Origin: an uncultured Thiocystis sp.
GTDB lineage: Bacteria > Pseudomonadota > Gammaproteobacteria > Chromatiales > Chromatiaceae
Direction: 5' to 3'
Assembly: GCF_903866365.1 (NCBI RefSeq)
Contig: NZ_CAIPNF010000462.1
Span: 1-45,770, forward strand
Length of the DNA: 45,770 nucleotides
Shown here: piece after piece, positions 1 through 8,032 of the stretch
How the letters are laid out: each line of letters opens with the position of its first letter
How positions within the stretch are numbered: the stretch's first letter is position 1
Notes under the pieces: generated by a model
Seen by the model: the letters and a program-made list of their open reading frames with translations, nothing else
Told to the model about the DNA's origin: nothing
The model's database searches: none
Position numbers and translations under genes: made by a program

Positions 1-1
1 C

Positions 2-982
2 TACATGCACTCCACGGGCGCCTCGGCCTTCTTCATCGTGATCTATCTGCACATGTTCCGCGCGCTGCTCTGGGGGTCGTATCGCAAGCCCCGCGAGTTG
101 TTGTGGATCATCGGCGTCGTGATCTATCTGGCGATGATGGCAACCGCTTTCTTCGGTTATCTGCTGCCCTGGGGCCAGATGTCCTACTGGGGCGCGCAGG
201 TCATCGTGAACCTGTTCGCCGCGGTGCCGGTGGTGGGCGAGGATCTCTCGGTCTGGGTGCGCGGCGACTATGTCATCTCGGACGCCACGCTGAACCGCTT
301 CTTTGCCTTCCACTTCCTGCTGCCGTTCGTGATTGCCGCGCTGGTCTTCCTGCACATCGTCGCGCTGCATCATGTCGGCTCGAACAACCCGGACGGGATC
401 GAGATCAAGGACGGTCCCAAGGGTAACCGTTGGAGCGACAAAGCCCCGGCCGATGGCATCCCCTTCCATCCCTACTACACGGTCAAGGACACCATGGGTG
501 TGGTGGTCTTCCTGGCGCTTTGCAGCCTCGTGATCTTCTTTGCCCCGACCTTCGGTGGACTCTTCCTCGAAGCGCCGAACTTCCAGCCAGCCAACCCGAT
601 GCTGACCCCGCTGCACATTGCTCCGGTCTGGTACTTCACACCCTATTACGCGATGTTGCGGGCGGTTCCACCGATGTGGGGTTCGCAGTTCCCCGGCGTG
701 GTGGTGATGTTCGGCGCGATCCTGATCTTCTTCGCGTTGCCCTGGCTTGACCGCAGTCCGGTGAAGTCGATGCGGTACAAGGGGCCGATCTTCAAGGTAG
801 CCACCGGCATCTTCGCCGTGTCGTTCATCGTTCTGGCCTGGCTGGGCATGCAACCGGCATCGGATCTCTCCACGCTGCTCGCGCAGATTTTCACCTCGCT
901 GTATTTTGCCTTTTTCTTGCTGATGCCGATTTACAGCTCACTAGATAAGACCAAGCCCGTACCGGAGAGGGTGACCTCATGA
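2..982 (+). CDS. petB: Cytochrome b of the bc1 complex (5' truncated by window edge)
   Basis: Membrane cytochrome b subunit of ubiquinol:cytochrome c oxidoreductase; it carries hemes bL and bH and both quinone sites. The frame is already open at the first base, so the real start and the first transmembrane helix lie outside the window. Visible are the first histidine-ligand helix (MHSTGAS...YLHMFR), the GYLLPWGQMSYWGA segment, the second histidine pair (FHFLLPF...LHHVGSNNP) and the C-terminal helices. The Qo-site motif reads PVWY (nt 623-634) instead of mitochondrial PEWY, a variant known in gammaproteobacteria. The stop overlaps the petC start (ATGA), so the two are translationally coupled; the Rieske gene petA is expected just upstream. 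Identity is certain; only the N-terminus is unknown. Confidence 0.97.
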   Translation, partial: YMHSTGASAFFIVIYLHMFRALLWGSYRKPRELLWIIGVVIYLAMMATAFFGYLLPWGQMSYWGAQVIVNLFAAVPVVGEDLSVWVRGDYVISDATLNRFFAFHFLLPFVIAALVFLHIVALHHVGSNNPDGIEIKDGPKGNRWSDKAPADGIPFHPYYTVKDTMGVVVFLALCSLVIFFAPTFGGLFLEAPNFQPANPMLTPLHIAPVWYFTPYYAMLRAVPPMWGSQFPGVVVMFGAILIFFALPWLDRSPVKSMRYKGPIFKVATGIFAVSFIVLAWLGMQPASDLSTLLAQIFTSLYFAFFLLMPIYSSLDKTKPVPERVTS

Positions 983-1707
983 GAAAGCTGATCATCGCCA
1001 CTCTGTTGCTGCTATCGCCGGCCATGCTGATGGCCGCCGGGGGGCCGCCTCTGGAAAAGGCCGACATCGACCTGCGCGATCAGGCTTCATTGCAGCGCGG
1101 AGCCAAGTACTTCGTGAATTACTGCATGGGTTGTCACTCGCTGCAATATATGCGCTTCAACCGACTGGCCAAGGATCTCGGCATCAATGAGATCGCGCTA
1201 CGCGAGAACCTGCTTTTCGGCGATGCCAAGCCGGGCGATCTGATGGAAAACGCCATGCGACCGGAAGACGCGCTGAAATGGTTCGGTATCGCCGTTCCAG
1301 ACCTGACGCTCGTGACCCGTTGGCGCTCGCCGGATTGGGTCTACACCTACCTGAAGAGCTTCTATCTGGACGATACCCGTCCCTACGGCGTCAACAATGT
1401 CCTCTTCCCGTTGGTCGCGATGCCGCATGCGCTGGGTGATTTTCAGGGCGCCCAAGAGCCAGTGTTTGCTCCAGCGCATGGTGCCGGCGTGCCGGTGATC
1501 GAAGGCGTCAAGCTGGTCGAGCAAGGTTCGCTGTCACCCAAGGAATACGACGCCATGGTACGGGACATCACGGCCTTCCTGACCTATGCCGGCGAACCCA
1601 TCCAACTGGAACGCCAGCGTCTCGGTTTGTATGTGCTGCTGTTCCTCGGCTTCCTCTTTATCCCCGCCTATCTGATGAAGAAGGAATTCTGGAAAGACGT
1701 TCACTAG
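979..1707 (+). CDS. petC: Cytochrome c1 of the bc1 complex
   Basis: Periplasm-facing heme c subunit that passes electrons from the Rieske protein to soluble cytochrome c. The 242-residue product has a signal peptide (about residues 1-20, ending LMAA), the heme c attachment motif CMGCH at 49-53, a plausible methionine ligand in the segment LVAMPHAL near residue 146, and a C-terminal anchor helix (LGLYVLLFLGFLFIPAYLMK) followed by a short cytoplasmic tail. It starts inside the petB stop codon (ATGA), and is the last gene of the expected petABC operon; a GC-rich hairpin follows within 20 bases. Length and architecture are normal for the bacterial family. Confidence 0.97.
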   Translation: MRKLIIATLLLLSPAMLMAAGGPPLEKADIDLRDQASLQRGAKYFVNYCMGCHSLQYMRFNRLAKDLGINEIALRENLLFGDAKPGDLMENAMRPEDALKWFGIAVPDLTLVTRWRSPDWVYTYLKSFYLDDTRPYGVNNVLFPLVAMPHALGDFQGAQEPVFAPAHGAGVPVIEGVKLVEQGSLSPKEYDAMVRDITAFLTYAGEPIQLERQRLGLYVLLFLGFLFIPAYLMKKEFWKDVH

Positions 1708-1721
1708 ACGTCGATTGACCC

Positions 1722-1745
1722 GGCGCCCCCGCCCTGGGGGCCGCC
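1722..1745 (+). terminator. GC-rich hairpin after petC
   Basis: CCCCC (1726-1730) pairs with GGGGG (1736-1740) across a GCCCT loop, and GGCG/CGCC extends the stem past a single bulged C. Only a short T run follows (ggttt). It is well placed to end petABC transcription but is not a textbook intrinsic terminator. Confidence 0.4.
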
Positions 1746-2031
1746 GGTTTCAGCGTTCTATCCCTATCGCCCTCCGCCTTTGGCACCGCCCAAATCCAGT
1801 TACGGAAAAACGCCATGCGGCGAGGTTTCCAAGGGTTATACTTAGTCGCTTATTCAATGTATGCCTGAAGGCCGATCTTGCTGCCTCCGGCTTACGGATT
1901 CGCGCCAGCGACCGGGCAAACCCCAATGCGCCCTTGGCCGCCGGCACCTCAAGTCAGCCGACCCGGAATGGTTGGCGATCTGTCTTATTCGAGCCCCACC
2001 GGGCTCAGCCTCAGTGCTGGAGAAGGGAAGT
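1746..2031 (+). other. petC-sspA intergenic region
   Basis: With the hairpin before it, this makes a 324-base gap without a credible gene; open frames here have no family signature and poor codon pattern. It holds a possible -10 element TATACT at 1837-1842 without a good -35, and a Shine-Dalgarno-like aaggga just before sspA. A promoter for sspAB must lie here or upstream, but none can be named with confidence. Confidence 0.4.
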
Positions 2032-2670
2032 ATGGCCGTGGCTGCAAGCAGACGAGCTGTGATGACGTTATTTTCCGATCCCGTTTGCCCTTATTGTCAC
2101 CAGGTCAGAATGGTGCTGGCCGAAAAAGGGATTGCCGTGGACGTGGTCGATGTCGATGCGCACGACCTGCCCGACGAAGTCATGGACTTCAATCCCTATG
2201 GCAAGGTGCCCACCTTTGTCGACCGGGATCTGCGGCTCTACGAGTCGCGGATCATCATGGAATATCTCGATGAGCGTTTCCCTCATCCCCCGCTGCTGCC
2301 GGTCGACCCGGTCTCGCGCGCCCGCGCGCGTTTGTTCATGTATCGCGTCGATCATGACTGGTATTCGCTGATGGGGCGGATCCTCAAGGGCAGTGGCGAC
2401 GAGGTCGTCCAGGCCCGCAAGGAATTGCGCGAGAGCCTGATCGTGTCCGCGCCGATCTTTGCCGCCCATCCCTTTTTCATGAGCGACGAGTTTTCGCTGG
2501 TGGACTGCTGCGTTGCGCCCCTGCTCTGGCGTCTGCCGGTGCTTGACATCGAGTTGCCGCCGCAGGCGGACGCCATTAATGTCTACAAAAAGCGGATCTT
2601 TGCCTGGGACGCCTTCCGCCAGAGTCTGACCGAGGCGGAAAAGGAGATGATCGCGGATCTCAAGAGATGA
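2032..2670 (+). CDS. sspA: Stringent starvation protein A (GST-fold)
   Basis: SspA is a glutathione-S-transferase-fold protein that binds RNA polymerase and supports stress and stationary-phase transcription. The start chosen gives MAVAASRRAVMTLFSD, matching the E. coli N-terminus (MAVAANKRSVMTLF); the frame is open further upstream, but ATG 2032 has an aaggga ribosome site. The 212-residue length fits the family. The thioredoxin-like half covers about residues 9-85 and includes YESRIIMEYLDERFPHPPL, typical of SspA; a helical GST C-domain follows. Odd point: the first turn reads CPYC (C19, C22), the glutaredoxin active-site motif, where E. coli SspA has no cysteines. The stop overlaps the sspB start. 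Identity is secure. Confidence 0.95.
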   Translation: MAVAASRRAVMTLFSDPVCPYCHQVRMVLAEKGIAVDVVDVDAHDLPDEVMDFNPYGKVPTFVDRDLRLYESRIIMEYLDERFPHPPLLPVDPVSRARARLFMYRVDHDWYSLMGRILKGSGDEVVQARKELRESLIVSAPIFAAHPFFMSDEFSLVDCCVAPLLWRLPVLDIELPPQADAINVYKKRIFAWDAFRQSLTEAEKEMIADLKR

Positions 2671-3140
2671 ACGACAAAACCGCCACCATGACCACGAGCA
2701 AGCCCTACCTGATCCGGGCGATCCACGAGTGGATCCTGGATAATGGAATGACGCCGCACCTCGTCGTGGACGCCAATTATCCGGCCACGCGCGTGCCTCT
2801 GGAGTTCGTCGACGAGGGACGAATCGTCCTCAATATCTCGCCCGGCGCGGTCCAGGGGCTGGTCATCGGGAACGACTGGATTGCGTTCAACGCCCGTTTT
2901 GGCGGCGTGGCGCGGGAGGTCTCGGTGCCCGCCGAGGCGGTCGTCGGAATCTTTACGCGCGAGAATGGCCAGGGAATGGTCTTTCCGGATCCAATCTACC
3001 CTGACGCCCTGCCCGACAGCGCCGCGCAGGCGCCTGGCCCGTCGCTGAAGTCTGTCGCCGACGGGCGTCCATCCGCGTCGGGTCAGACCAAGGGCAAAGG
3101 AAAGGGGAAAGGCGGTCCAACCCTCAAAGTGGTCAAATAA
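2667..3140 (+). CDS. sspB: ClpXP adaptor / stringent starvation protein B
   Basis: SspB binds ssrA-tagged polypeptides and tethers them to ClpX for degradation. The 157-residue product has the conserved substrate-binding fold at about residues 10-110, with YLIRAIHEWILDNGMTPHLV, RIVLNISPGAV and FNARFGGVAREVSVP all recognisable. A flexible Ser/Gly/Lys-rich linker leads to the C-terminal peptide GGPTLKVVK, the ClpX-binding (XB) tail seen in E. coli SspB (GGRPALRVVK). The start overlaps the sspA stop (ATGA), so the pair is coupled. The next gene converges from the other strand about 90 bases downstream, and no obvious intrinsic terminator separates them. Confidence 0.95.
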   Translation: MNDKTATMTTSKPYLIRAIHEWILDNGMTPHLVVDANYPATRVPLEFVDEGRIVLNISPGAVQGLVIGNDWIAFNARFGGVAREVSVPAEAVVGIFTRENGQGMVFPDPIYPDALPDSAAQAPGPSLKSVADGRPSASGQTKGKGKGKGGPTLKVVK

Positions 3141-3230
3141 ACCAGTCTCGTCGGCTCGCCGCTGTCCGGTTCAGGCAAGACCGCCGAGTCACGAGCAATG
3201 CCTGTCAGAACGGGCAAATTTTTATCCGCA

Positions 3231-3545
3231 TCAAGCGTCTCCGGCTTGGTTTGGCAGGCCGAAACTGAGTTCCTCCAGATGCAGACCCCGCAGCACCAGA
3301 TAGCCGTTACGCCGCCCGACTCCCTCCTCGCTGAAATCGAAGCGGTAGACCCGGCGTAGCCGCAGTCCCTCCGCACGCCAGGCCAGGCCGAGCCGGTGGA
3401 TCGCGACGGCCTGGTCGAGAAACTGAAGATCGCGCTGTGCGCAGGCCGCCTGACAGATACCGACCGCAATCTCGCGAGCGCGTAGGCTGTCGAGCCAGAA
3501 CCAGCCAATAAACAGCAGCAAAAAGATCGCAAGAAGGTTACTCAT
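3231..3545 (-). CDS. DUF3301 family small membrane-anchored protein
   Basis: A 104-residue protein with one N-terminal transmembrane helix (about residues 3-20, LLAIFLLLFIGWFWLDSL) and a cytoplasmic or periplasmic domain rich in Arg and Leu. The pattern of helix, then REIAVGICQAACAQRDLQFLDQ-like segment, then RRVYRFDFSEEG and GYLVLRG, matches the uncharacterised DUF3301 family of gammaproteobacteria. Its function is not known. It lies 41 bases downstream of the unrecognised protein at 3587-4309, on the same strand as glnD and map, so it may be the last gene of that transcription unit. Confidence 0.75.
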   Translation of the reverse strand: MSNLLAIFLLLFIGWFWLDSLRAREIAVGICQAACAQRDLQFLDQAVAIHRLGLAWRAEGLRLRRVYRFDFSEEGVGRRNGYLVLRGLHLEELSFGLPNQAGDA

Positions 3546-3586
3546 TCGAAAGACGAAATCACGCGGGCGCCCGAGGCGTAAAACGC

Positions 3587-4309
3587 TCAGTAACCACGGA
3601 AATACCAGAGATTGTCCCAGCCTTGCGGAGCGAACATCGGCTCCCTGGGGTCTGCGAGTCCAGCGCTATCCGGCTCGTTCGAAGAGAAGGGAAGAGGGAG
3701 ATTCCCCGGCCATGGCAAGGGAAAAAGATAGGGTCCAAGCTCGCGAAATCGTTCCCTGTCTCGTTCGATACGCTCCAATCGCTCGGACCGCTGGCGTCGA
3801 GCATCCTCTTTCCAGGCATCCTGCTGGGCCGCGCCCCGAGGGTTATGAAGACGGCGCCGCGCCTCATAGGCCTCGCGCGTTTCATGCCGACGCGCTTCCC
3901 ATGCCTGTCGCTGAGCACGTACCTCCTCAAGCCAGAGGGAGCTGACGTCTGGATGGGCGGGTTGCTGGTGCATGCTGGCCGAAGTCTGAGCCAGTTGCAG
4001 TGAGACAGGCTCCGCGCTCGTCACGGAAGCGCCCGCCAGGATGCCGGGCAGCAGACAGATCCAGCCCGCTCCGGCCAACCATCGTCGAGTCAGGCGAGAG
4101 GCACCCGTGGAACGGCCGACCCGCCGTACGCCTCGCCGCGGGCGCCCCGCATCGTCGCCAGGAGGATGCGCGCGGGATCGCAGACCTGGCCCGGCATCGC
4201 GCAACGCAAAACGCGGCATCGCGGCGAACGCGCTAACGCTGTCGTCGCTGCGAGGTGGCGGCATGCCATGTTCGTCAATGGTTTGATGCATGGCTTTCGA
4301 GTCGGTCAT
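3587..4309 (-). CDS. Unrecognised membrane-anchored or exported protein
   Basis: I do not recognise this protein. The frame is open well inside the glnD 3' end; the start used (4309, MTDSKAMHQ, 240 residues) is a guess, and ATGs at 4291 and 4264 are alternatives. An Arg-rich, disordered-looking stretch of about 75 residues precedes one hydrophobic segment (WLAGAGWICLLPGILAGASV), which could be a signal anchor or a late signal peptide. A highly charged Arg/Glu-rich part that may form a coiled coil follows (RRHETREAYEARRRL, ERLERIERDRERFRELG), then a Pro-rich tail ending DNLWYFRGY. No catalytic motif is seen. It overlaps the last 35 bases of glnD and precedes the DUF3301 gene, suggesting co-transcription. 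Confidence 0.5.
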   Translation of the reverse strand: MTDSKAMHQTIDEHGMPPPRSDDSVSAFAAMPRFALRDAGPGLRSRAHPPGDDAGRPRRGVRRVGRSTGASRLTRRWLAGAGWICLLPGILAGASVTSAEPVSLQLAQTSASMHQQPAHPDVSSLWLEEVRAQRQAWEARRHETREAYEARRRLHNPRGAAQQDAWKEDARRQRSERLERIERDRERFRELGPYLFPLPWPGNLPLPFSSNEPDSAGLADPREPMFAPQGWDNLWYFRGY

Positions 4310-6959
4310 GGATCTCGCGGCGCAGACAGGCCAGGGCTGTTTCGCAGGTGATGGGGGTATCGTCGCCGCTGGTGATGAAAAAGACATCGTCCACCTCGGC
4401 GCCGACGGTGGCGATCTTGGCATTCTGAAGCCGAATGCCGCAACTCTGAAAAACCGCGCCGACCTCGGCTAGGAGTCCGGGCCGGTCGAGCGTGTTCAGA
4501 CGCATGATGGTCCGATGATTGGGCTCGTCGGCGGCAAAGCTGACCCGGGTTTCGATCGGGAAATGACGGTGACGACGCGGAATGGAACGCGCCACCTTGA
4601 TGCTGGTGCCGCTCTGCTCGACGATATCGGAGGCCAGAGTCGAGCGGATTTCTTCCATGCGCGAGGGGTCGTCCACGGGCGTTCCGTCCTGGTCCAGAAT
4701 CTGATAGCTGTTGATCGCCATCCGGTCGTCGGTGGTCATGACGCGCGCATCCATGACGCTCAGACCCATCTGATCCAGCAGCGCGGTGGTGCGCGCGAAG
4801 AGATTGGCGCGGTCGCGCGTGTAGATAAAAATTTCGGTCACGCCGCGAACCGTCACCGGGCGGATGACCACCAGGGGTAACTGCGAGGGGTCGGCGGCCA
4901 GGATCTGCCGGGTTTGCCAGGCGATTTCGTCCGGGGAATGGTGCAGAAAGAAATCCAGGCTGAACTTGATCCAGAGTCGATTGCAGGCACTGGGATCGCC
5001 GCCGTAACGCGCGACCAGCCGCATCGCCTCGGCCTGCTTTTGCGCGATGAGCTCGTCCTGGGCCTGGGGGTTATCCAGTCCGCGCAGGAGCGCGCGGCGG
5101 GTGCCGTGATAGAGCTCGCGCAGCAGGGCGTCCATCCAGCTATTCCAGCGTTCCGGATTGGTGGCGCGGGCATCGGCAACGGTGAGCAGATAGAGATAGT
5201 CGAGCCGGGTCGGGTCGCCGATGAGTTCGGCGAACGCTTGAATGACTTCCGGATCGTTGATGTCCTTGCGCTGAGCGGTCATGGACATCACGAGGTGCTG
5301 CTCGACCATCCAGGCAACCAGCCGGGTGTCGAATTCGCTCAGTCCATGCAGCCGGCAGAACTCCCTGGCGTCGCGGGCGCCCAGGGTGGAATGATCGCCA
5401 CCCCGGCCCTTGGCGATATCGTGAAAAAGACCGGCGAGATAGAGCAGTTCGAGCTTGGGGATACGGCGCCCGACGGCGCTGCACAGCGGAAACTCGTCGT
5501 CGTGTTTGGGTGTCGTGAAGCGCCGCAGGTTGCGCAGCAGCATCATGGTGTGCTCGTCGACCGTGTAGACATGCAGCAGATCGTATTGCATGCGCCCGAC
5601 GATGTTGGCGAAGGCGGGAAGATAGGCCGCGAGGACGCCGTAACGATTCATGCGGCGAATGGCGTGCGTGATGCCGGACGATTCGCGCAGGATTTCCATG
5701 AAGAGGCTGCGGGCGCGCAGGTCGGCGCGAAAGTCGTCGTCGATGCGGTGACGGTTCTCGCGGATCAGGCGGATGGTGCTGGCGCGCACCCCTTGCAGTT
5801 CGGGACGGATCTGGAGCAGGTGGAAGACTTCCAGGAGCGCGAACGGATAGAGCCGGAAGACGCTGGGCGAGGTGACTTCCAGGTAACCACTGCGCGACTG
5901 GAAGCGCTTGTTGATCGGGACCGGCGGGCCGATGTCGTCGTGCAGCAGGATCGCCTCGCGAAACAACTGGAGCAGCATCTCGTTGAGCCGGTTAAGTTCC
6001 TGCACCGCGCGGTAATACTGCTGCATGAATTGTTCGACGGCGAGGTTGTTGTCGCCGTCGCTAAAGCCAAACTGTCGGGCCAGCGTGCGCTGATAATCGA
6101 ACAGCAGCCGATCCTCGCGTCGTCCGGTCAATTGATGCAGGGCAAAGCGGATCCGCCACAAAAGAATCTGCCCATCGATGAGCGCCTGATGCTCGGATTC
6201 GGTGAGAAAACCATGATCCACCAGGTCGTGCAGCGTTTCTGCGGCGAAATGTCGCTTGGCAACCCAACCGATCATCTGGATATCGCGCAGTCCGCCAGGG
6301 TTCTCCTTGATATTCGGTTCCAGGTTGTAGGCGGTGCCGCCGTATTTATGCCAGCGGGCGCGCTGCTCCAGGGTTTTGGCGGCGAAGAAGCGTTCGCTGT
6401 TCCAGAGACGATCCGGCGCGGTCGCCTCGCGCATTCGCGGATAGAGCGTTACGTTGCCGCAGAGCCAGCGCGCCTCCAGCAGATTGGTCATCACGGTCAC
6501 GTCGCCCGTGGCCTCGCGCACACAGTCGTCGACGGTGCGTACGCTGTGCCCGACCTCCAGTCCGATATCCCAGAGGAAGGTCACCAGCCCTTCGAGCGGA
6601 TCGGTCAGGTGGAGATCCGCCCCCGGTTCGATCAGGACCATGATGTCGACATCCGAAGCGGGTTGCAGCTCCTGTCGACCGTAACCGCCCACGGCGATCA
6701 AGGCGGCCTCTTCGGTGTCGCCCAAAAAGCGGGTCCAAGCCTCGCGCAGAACCGCGTCGATCAGTCGGCTGCGCTCCAGCACCAGTTCGGCGATCGGCGC
6801 GCCCTGATCGAACTTGGCATAGATCGCTTGTCGGTCGGCCTTGAGCCGTTCCTTATAAGCCGCGATCGGGTTGATAAACGGAGGGGCGCAGGCCCCGCGT
6901 TCGCCGGCGAGCGGGTTCGGGCGGCTGGCGCTGTCGCTCGGGTGCGGCGCGTGGCTCAT
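4275..6959 (-). CDS. glnD: [Protein-PII] uridylyltransferase / uridylyl-removing enzyme
   Basis: GlnD senses glutamine and adds or removes UMP on PII proteins, controlling nitrogen metabolism. The 894-residue length is normal. Order: nucleotidyltransferase domain with GGYGRQELQPASDVDI at 91-106 (the GG and DxD catalytic motif); the linker domain; an HD hydrolase domain with LFHDIAKGRGGDHS near residue 510 (uridylyl removal); and two C-terminal ACT domains (about 705-780 and 815-890, e.g. DRANLFARTTALLDQMGL and LDRPGLLAEVGAVFQSCGI) that bind glutamine. All motifs are intact. Its start overlaps the map stop by 4 bases, so glnD is translationally coupled to map. Its 3' end overlaps the next, unrecognised gene. 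Confidence 0.97.
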   Translation of the reverse strand: MSHAPHPSDSASRPNPLAGERGACAPPFINPIAAYKERLKADRQAIYAKFDQGAPIAELVLERSRLIDAVLREAWTRFLGDTEEAALIAVGGYGRQELQPASDVDIMVLIEPGADLHLTDPLEGLVTFLWDIGLEVGHSVRTVDDCVREATGDVTVMTNLLEARWLCGNVTLYPRMREATAPDRLWNSERFFAAKTLEQRARWHKYGGTAYNLEPNIKENPGGLRDIQMIGWVAKRHFAAETLHDLVDHGFLTESEHQALIDGQILLWRIRFALHQLTGRREDRLLFDYQRTLARQFGFSDGDNNLAVEQFMQQYYRAVQELNRLNEMLLQLFREAILLHDDIGPPVPINKRFQSRSGYLEVTSPSVFRLYPFALLEVFHLLQIRPELQGVRASTIRLIRENRHRIDDDFRADLRARSLFMEILRESSGITHAIRRMNRYGVLAAYLPAFANIVGRMQYDLLHVYTVDEHTMMLLRNLRRFTTPKHDDEFPLCSAVGRRIPKLELLYLAGLFHDIAKGRGGDHSTLGARDAREFCRLHGLSEFDTRLVAWMVEQHLVMSMTAQRKDINDPEVIQAFAELIGDPTRLDYLYLLTVADARATNPERWNSWMDALLRELYHGTRRALLRGLDNPQAQDELIAQKQAEAMRLVARYGGDPSACNRLWIKFSLDFFLHHSPDEIAWQTRQILAADPSQLPLVVIRPVTVRGVTEIFIYTRDRANLFARTTALLDQMGLSVMDARVMTTDDRMAINSYQILDQDGTPVDDPSRMEEIRSTLASDIVEQSGTSIKVARSIPRRHRHFPIETRVSFAADEPNHRTIMRLNTLDRPGLLAEVGAVFQSCGIRLQNAKIATVGAEVDDVFFITSGDDTPITCETALACLRREIHDRLESHASNH

Positions 6960-7738
6960 GAGCGGGACGAATCTTCGCGCTCCTCCGCGCGCAGGGTCAG
7001 GATCTCATGCCCATCCGGGGTCACGAGCACCGTATGCTCCCATTGCGCCGACAGGGTGCGGTCCTTGGTGATCACGGTCCAGCCATCCGGCAGAACCTTG
7101 ATAAAGCGCTTGCCGGCGTTGACCATGGGTTCCACCGTGAAACACATTCCGGGCCGCAGCCGGAGCCCCTCGCCGGATTTGCCGTAGTGCAGAACCTGGG
7201 GTTCTTCATGGAATTCGCGGCCAATGCCATGACCGCAATATTCGCGCACCACCGAATAGCCATGGGATTCGACGAACTGCTGAATCGCGTGACCGATGTC
7301 GCCGAGCGTGGCGCCGGGGCGAACGACGGAGATGCCGATCCGCATGGCCTGCTGGGTGACGGTGACCAGACGGCGGGCCAGCACCGCGGGTTCGCCCACG
7401 AAAAACATCTTGCTGGTGTCGCCGTGATAGCCGTCCTTGATCACCGTGATGTCGATATTGACCACGTCGCCCTTTTTCAGGCGCTTGCCTCCCGGAATGC
7501 CATGACAGACCTGATGGTTGACCGAGGTACAGATCGATTTGGGGAAACCGCGGTAGTTCAGGGGGGCGGGAATCGCGCCCTGGACCTCGGTGATATAGCG
7601 GTGGCAGAGAAGATCCAGTGCATCGGTCGTGATGCCGGGCTGGACATGAGGCTCGATCATGTCGAGTACATCGGCCGCCAGCCGGCCCGCGACGCGCATC
7701 TTGTCGATCGCCTCGGGCGTCTTGATCTGCACACTCAT
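6956..7738 (-). CDS. map: Methionine aminopeptidase, type I
   Basis: Removes the initiator methionine from nascent proteins. The start at 7738 ([18 protein letters not shown]) matches the family N-terminus; the frame stays open 36 codons further but that part has no family similarity. The 260-residue product keeps all five metal ligands: the two Asp in [20 protein letters not shown], His in [14 protein letters not shown], Glu in [10 protein letters not shown] and Glu in [11 protein letters not shown]. It is divergent from rpsB, a classic map/rpsB arrangement, with a 294-base intergenic region between them, and is the first gene of the map-glnD unit. Confidence 0.96.
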   Translation of the reverse strand: MSVQIKTPEAIDKMRVAGRLAADVLDMIEPHVQPGITTDALDLLCHRYITEVQGAIPAPLNYRGFPKSICTSVNHQVCHGIPGGKRLKKGDVVNIDITVIKDGYHGDTSKMFFVGEPAVLARRLVTVTQQAMRIGISVVRPGATLGDIGHAIQQFVESHGYSVVREYCGHGIGREFHEEPQVLHYGKSGEGLRLRPGMCFTVEPMVNAGKRFIKVLPDGWTVITKDRTLSAQWEHTVLVTPDGHEILTLRAEEREDSSRS

Positions 7739-7797
7739 CGTACTATTAGAGGCGTCCACTCTGAAGTTGTAGGTCTCTCGTCGGAAAGCCAGGACAA

Positions 7798-7827
7798 TTG
7801 CCCGTATCGAGCGAGCTATGGTATAAA
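7798..7827 (+). promoter_or_regulatory. Candidate sigma-70 promoter of rpsB-tsf
   Basis: TTGCCC (7798-7803), an 18-base spacer and TATAAA (7822-7827) form a good sigma-70 promoter pointing at rpsB. It is followed directly by a GC-rich discriminator (acgcggcgcgctgccg), the feature that makes ribosomal promoters sensitive to ppGpp and DksA. Predicted transcription start is near 7834, giving a leader of about 200 bases before the rpsB GTG. Confidence 0.6.
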
Positions 7828-7893
7828 ACGCGGCGCGCTGCCGCAATCCACAACCCGACTTAAGAACAAGATGGGGTTCGTGGCGGTGGCGCC

Positions 7894-7929
7894 AAGCGAA
7901 AAACCTGAGTTTTTCGCTTTATTTTTATT
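7894..7929 (+). terminator. Hairpin with U-rich tail in the rpsB leader (attenuator candidate)
   Basis: A perfect 10-base stem, AAGCGAAAAA (7894-7903) with TTTTTCGCTT (7910-7919), loop CCTGAG, is followed by tatttttatt. This has the form of an intrinsic terminator on the + strand. It lies between the candidate rpsB promoter and the rpsB start, so it could act as an attenuator or end a short leader RNA. It points away from map, so it does not terminate that gene. Confidence 0.6.
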
Positions 7930-8032
7930 GTCCACACACGTGTCGACACATGCGGCTGGGTGCCTGGGAATTCGCTCCGGGTTGTCGCGTGGGACGCGTG
8001 GAGGTCCAACCCACTTCAGAGGAAGCAAGACT

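Noticed and set aside
4914-7187. Very long open frame opposite glnD and map
   Set aside because: It mirrors glnD/map codons in a GC-rich genome, has no family motif, and glnD and map on the other strand are certain.
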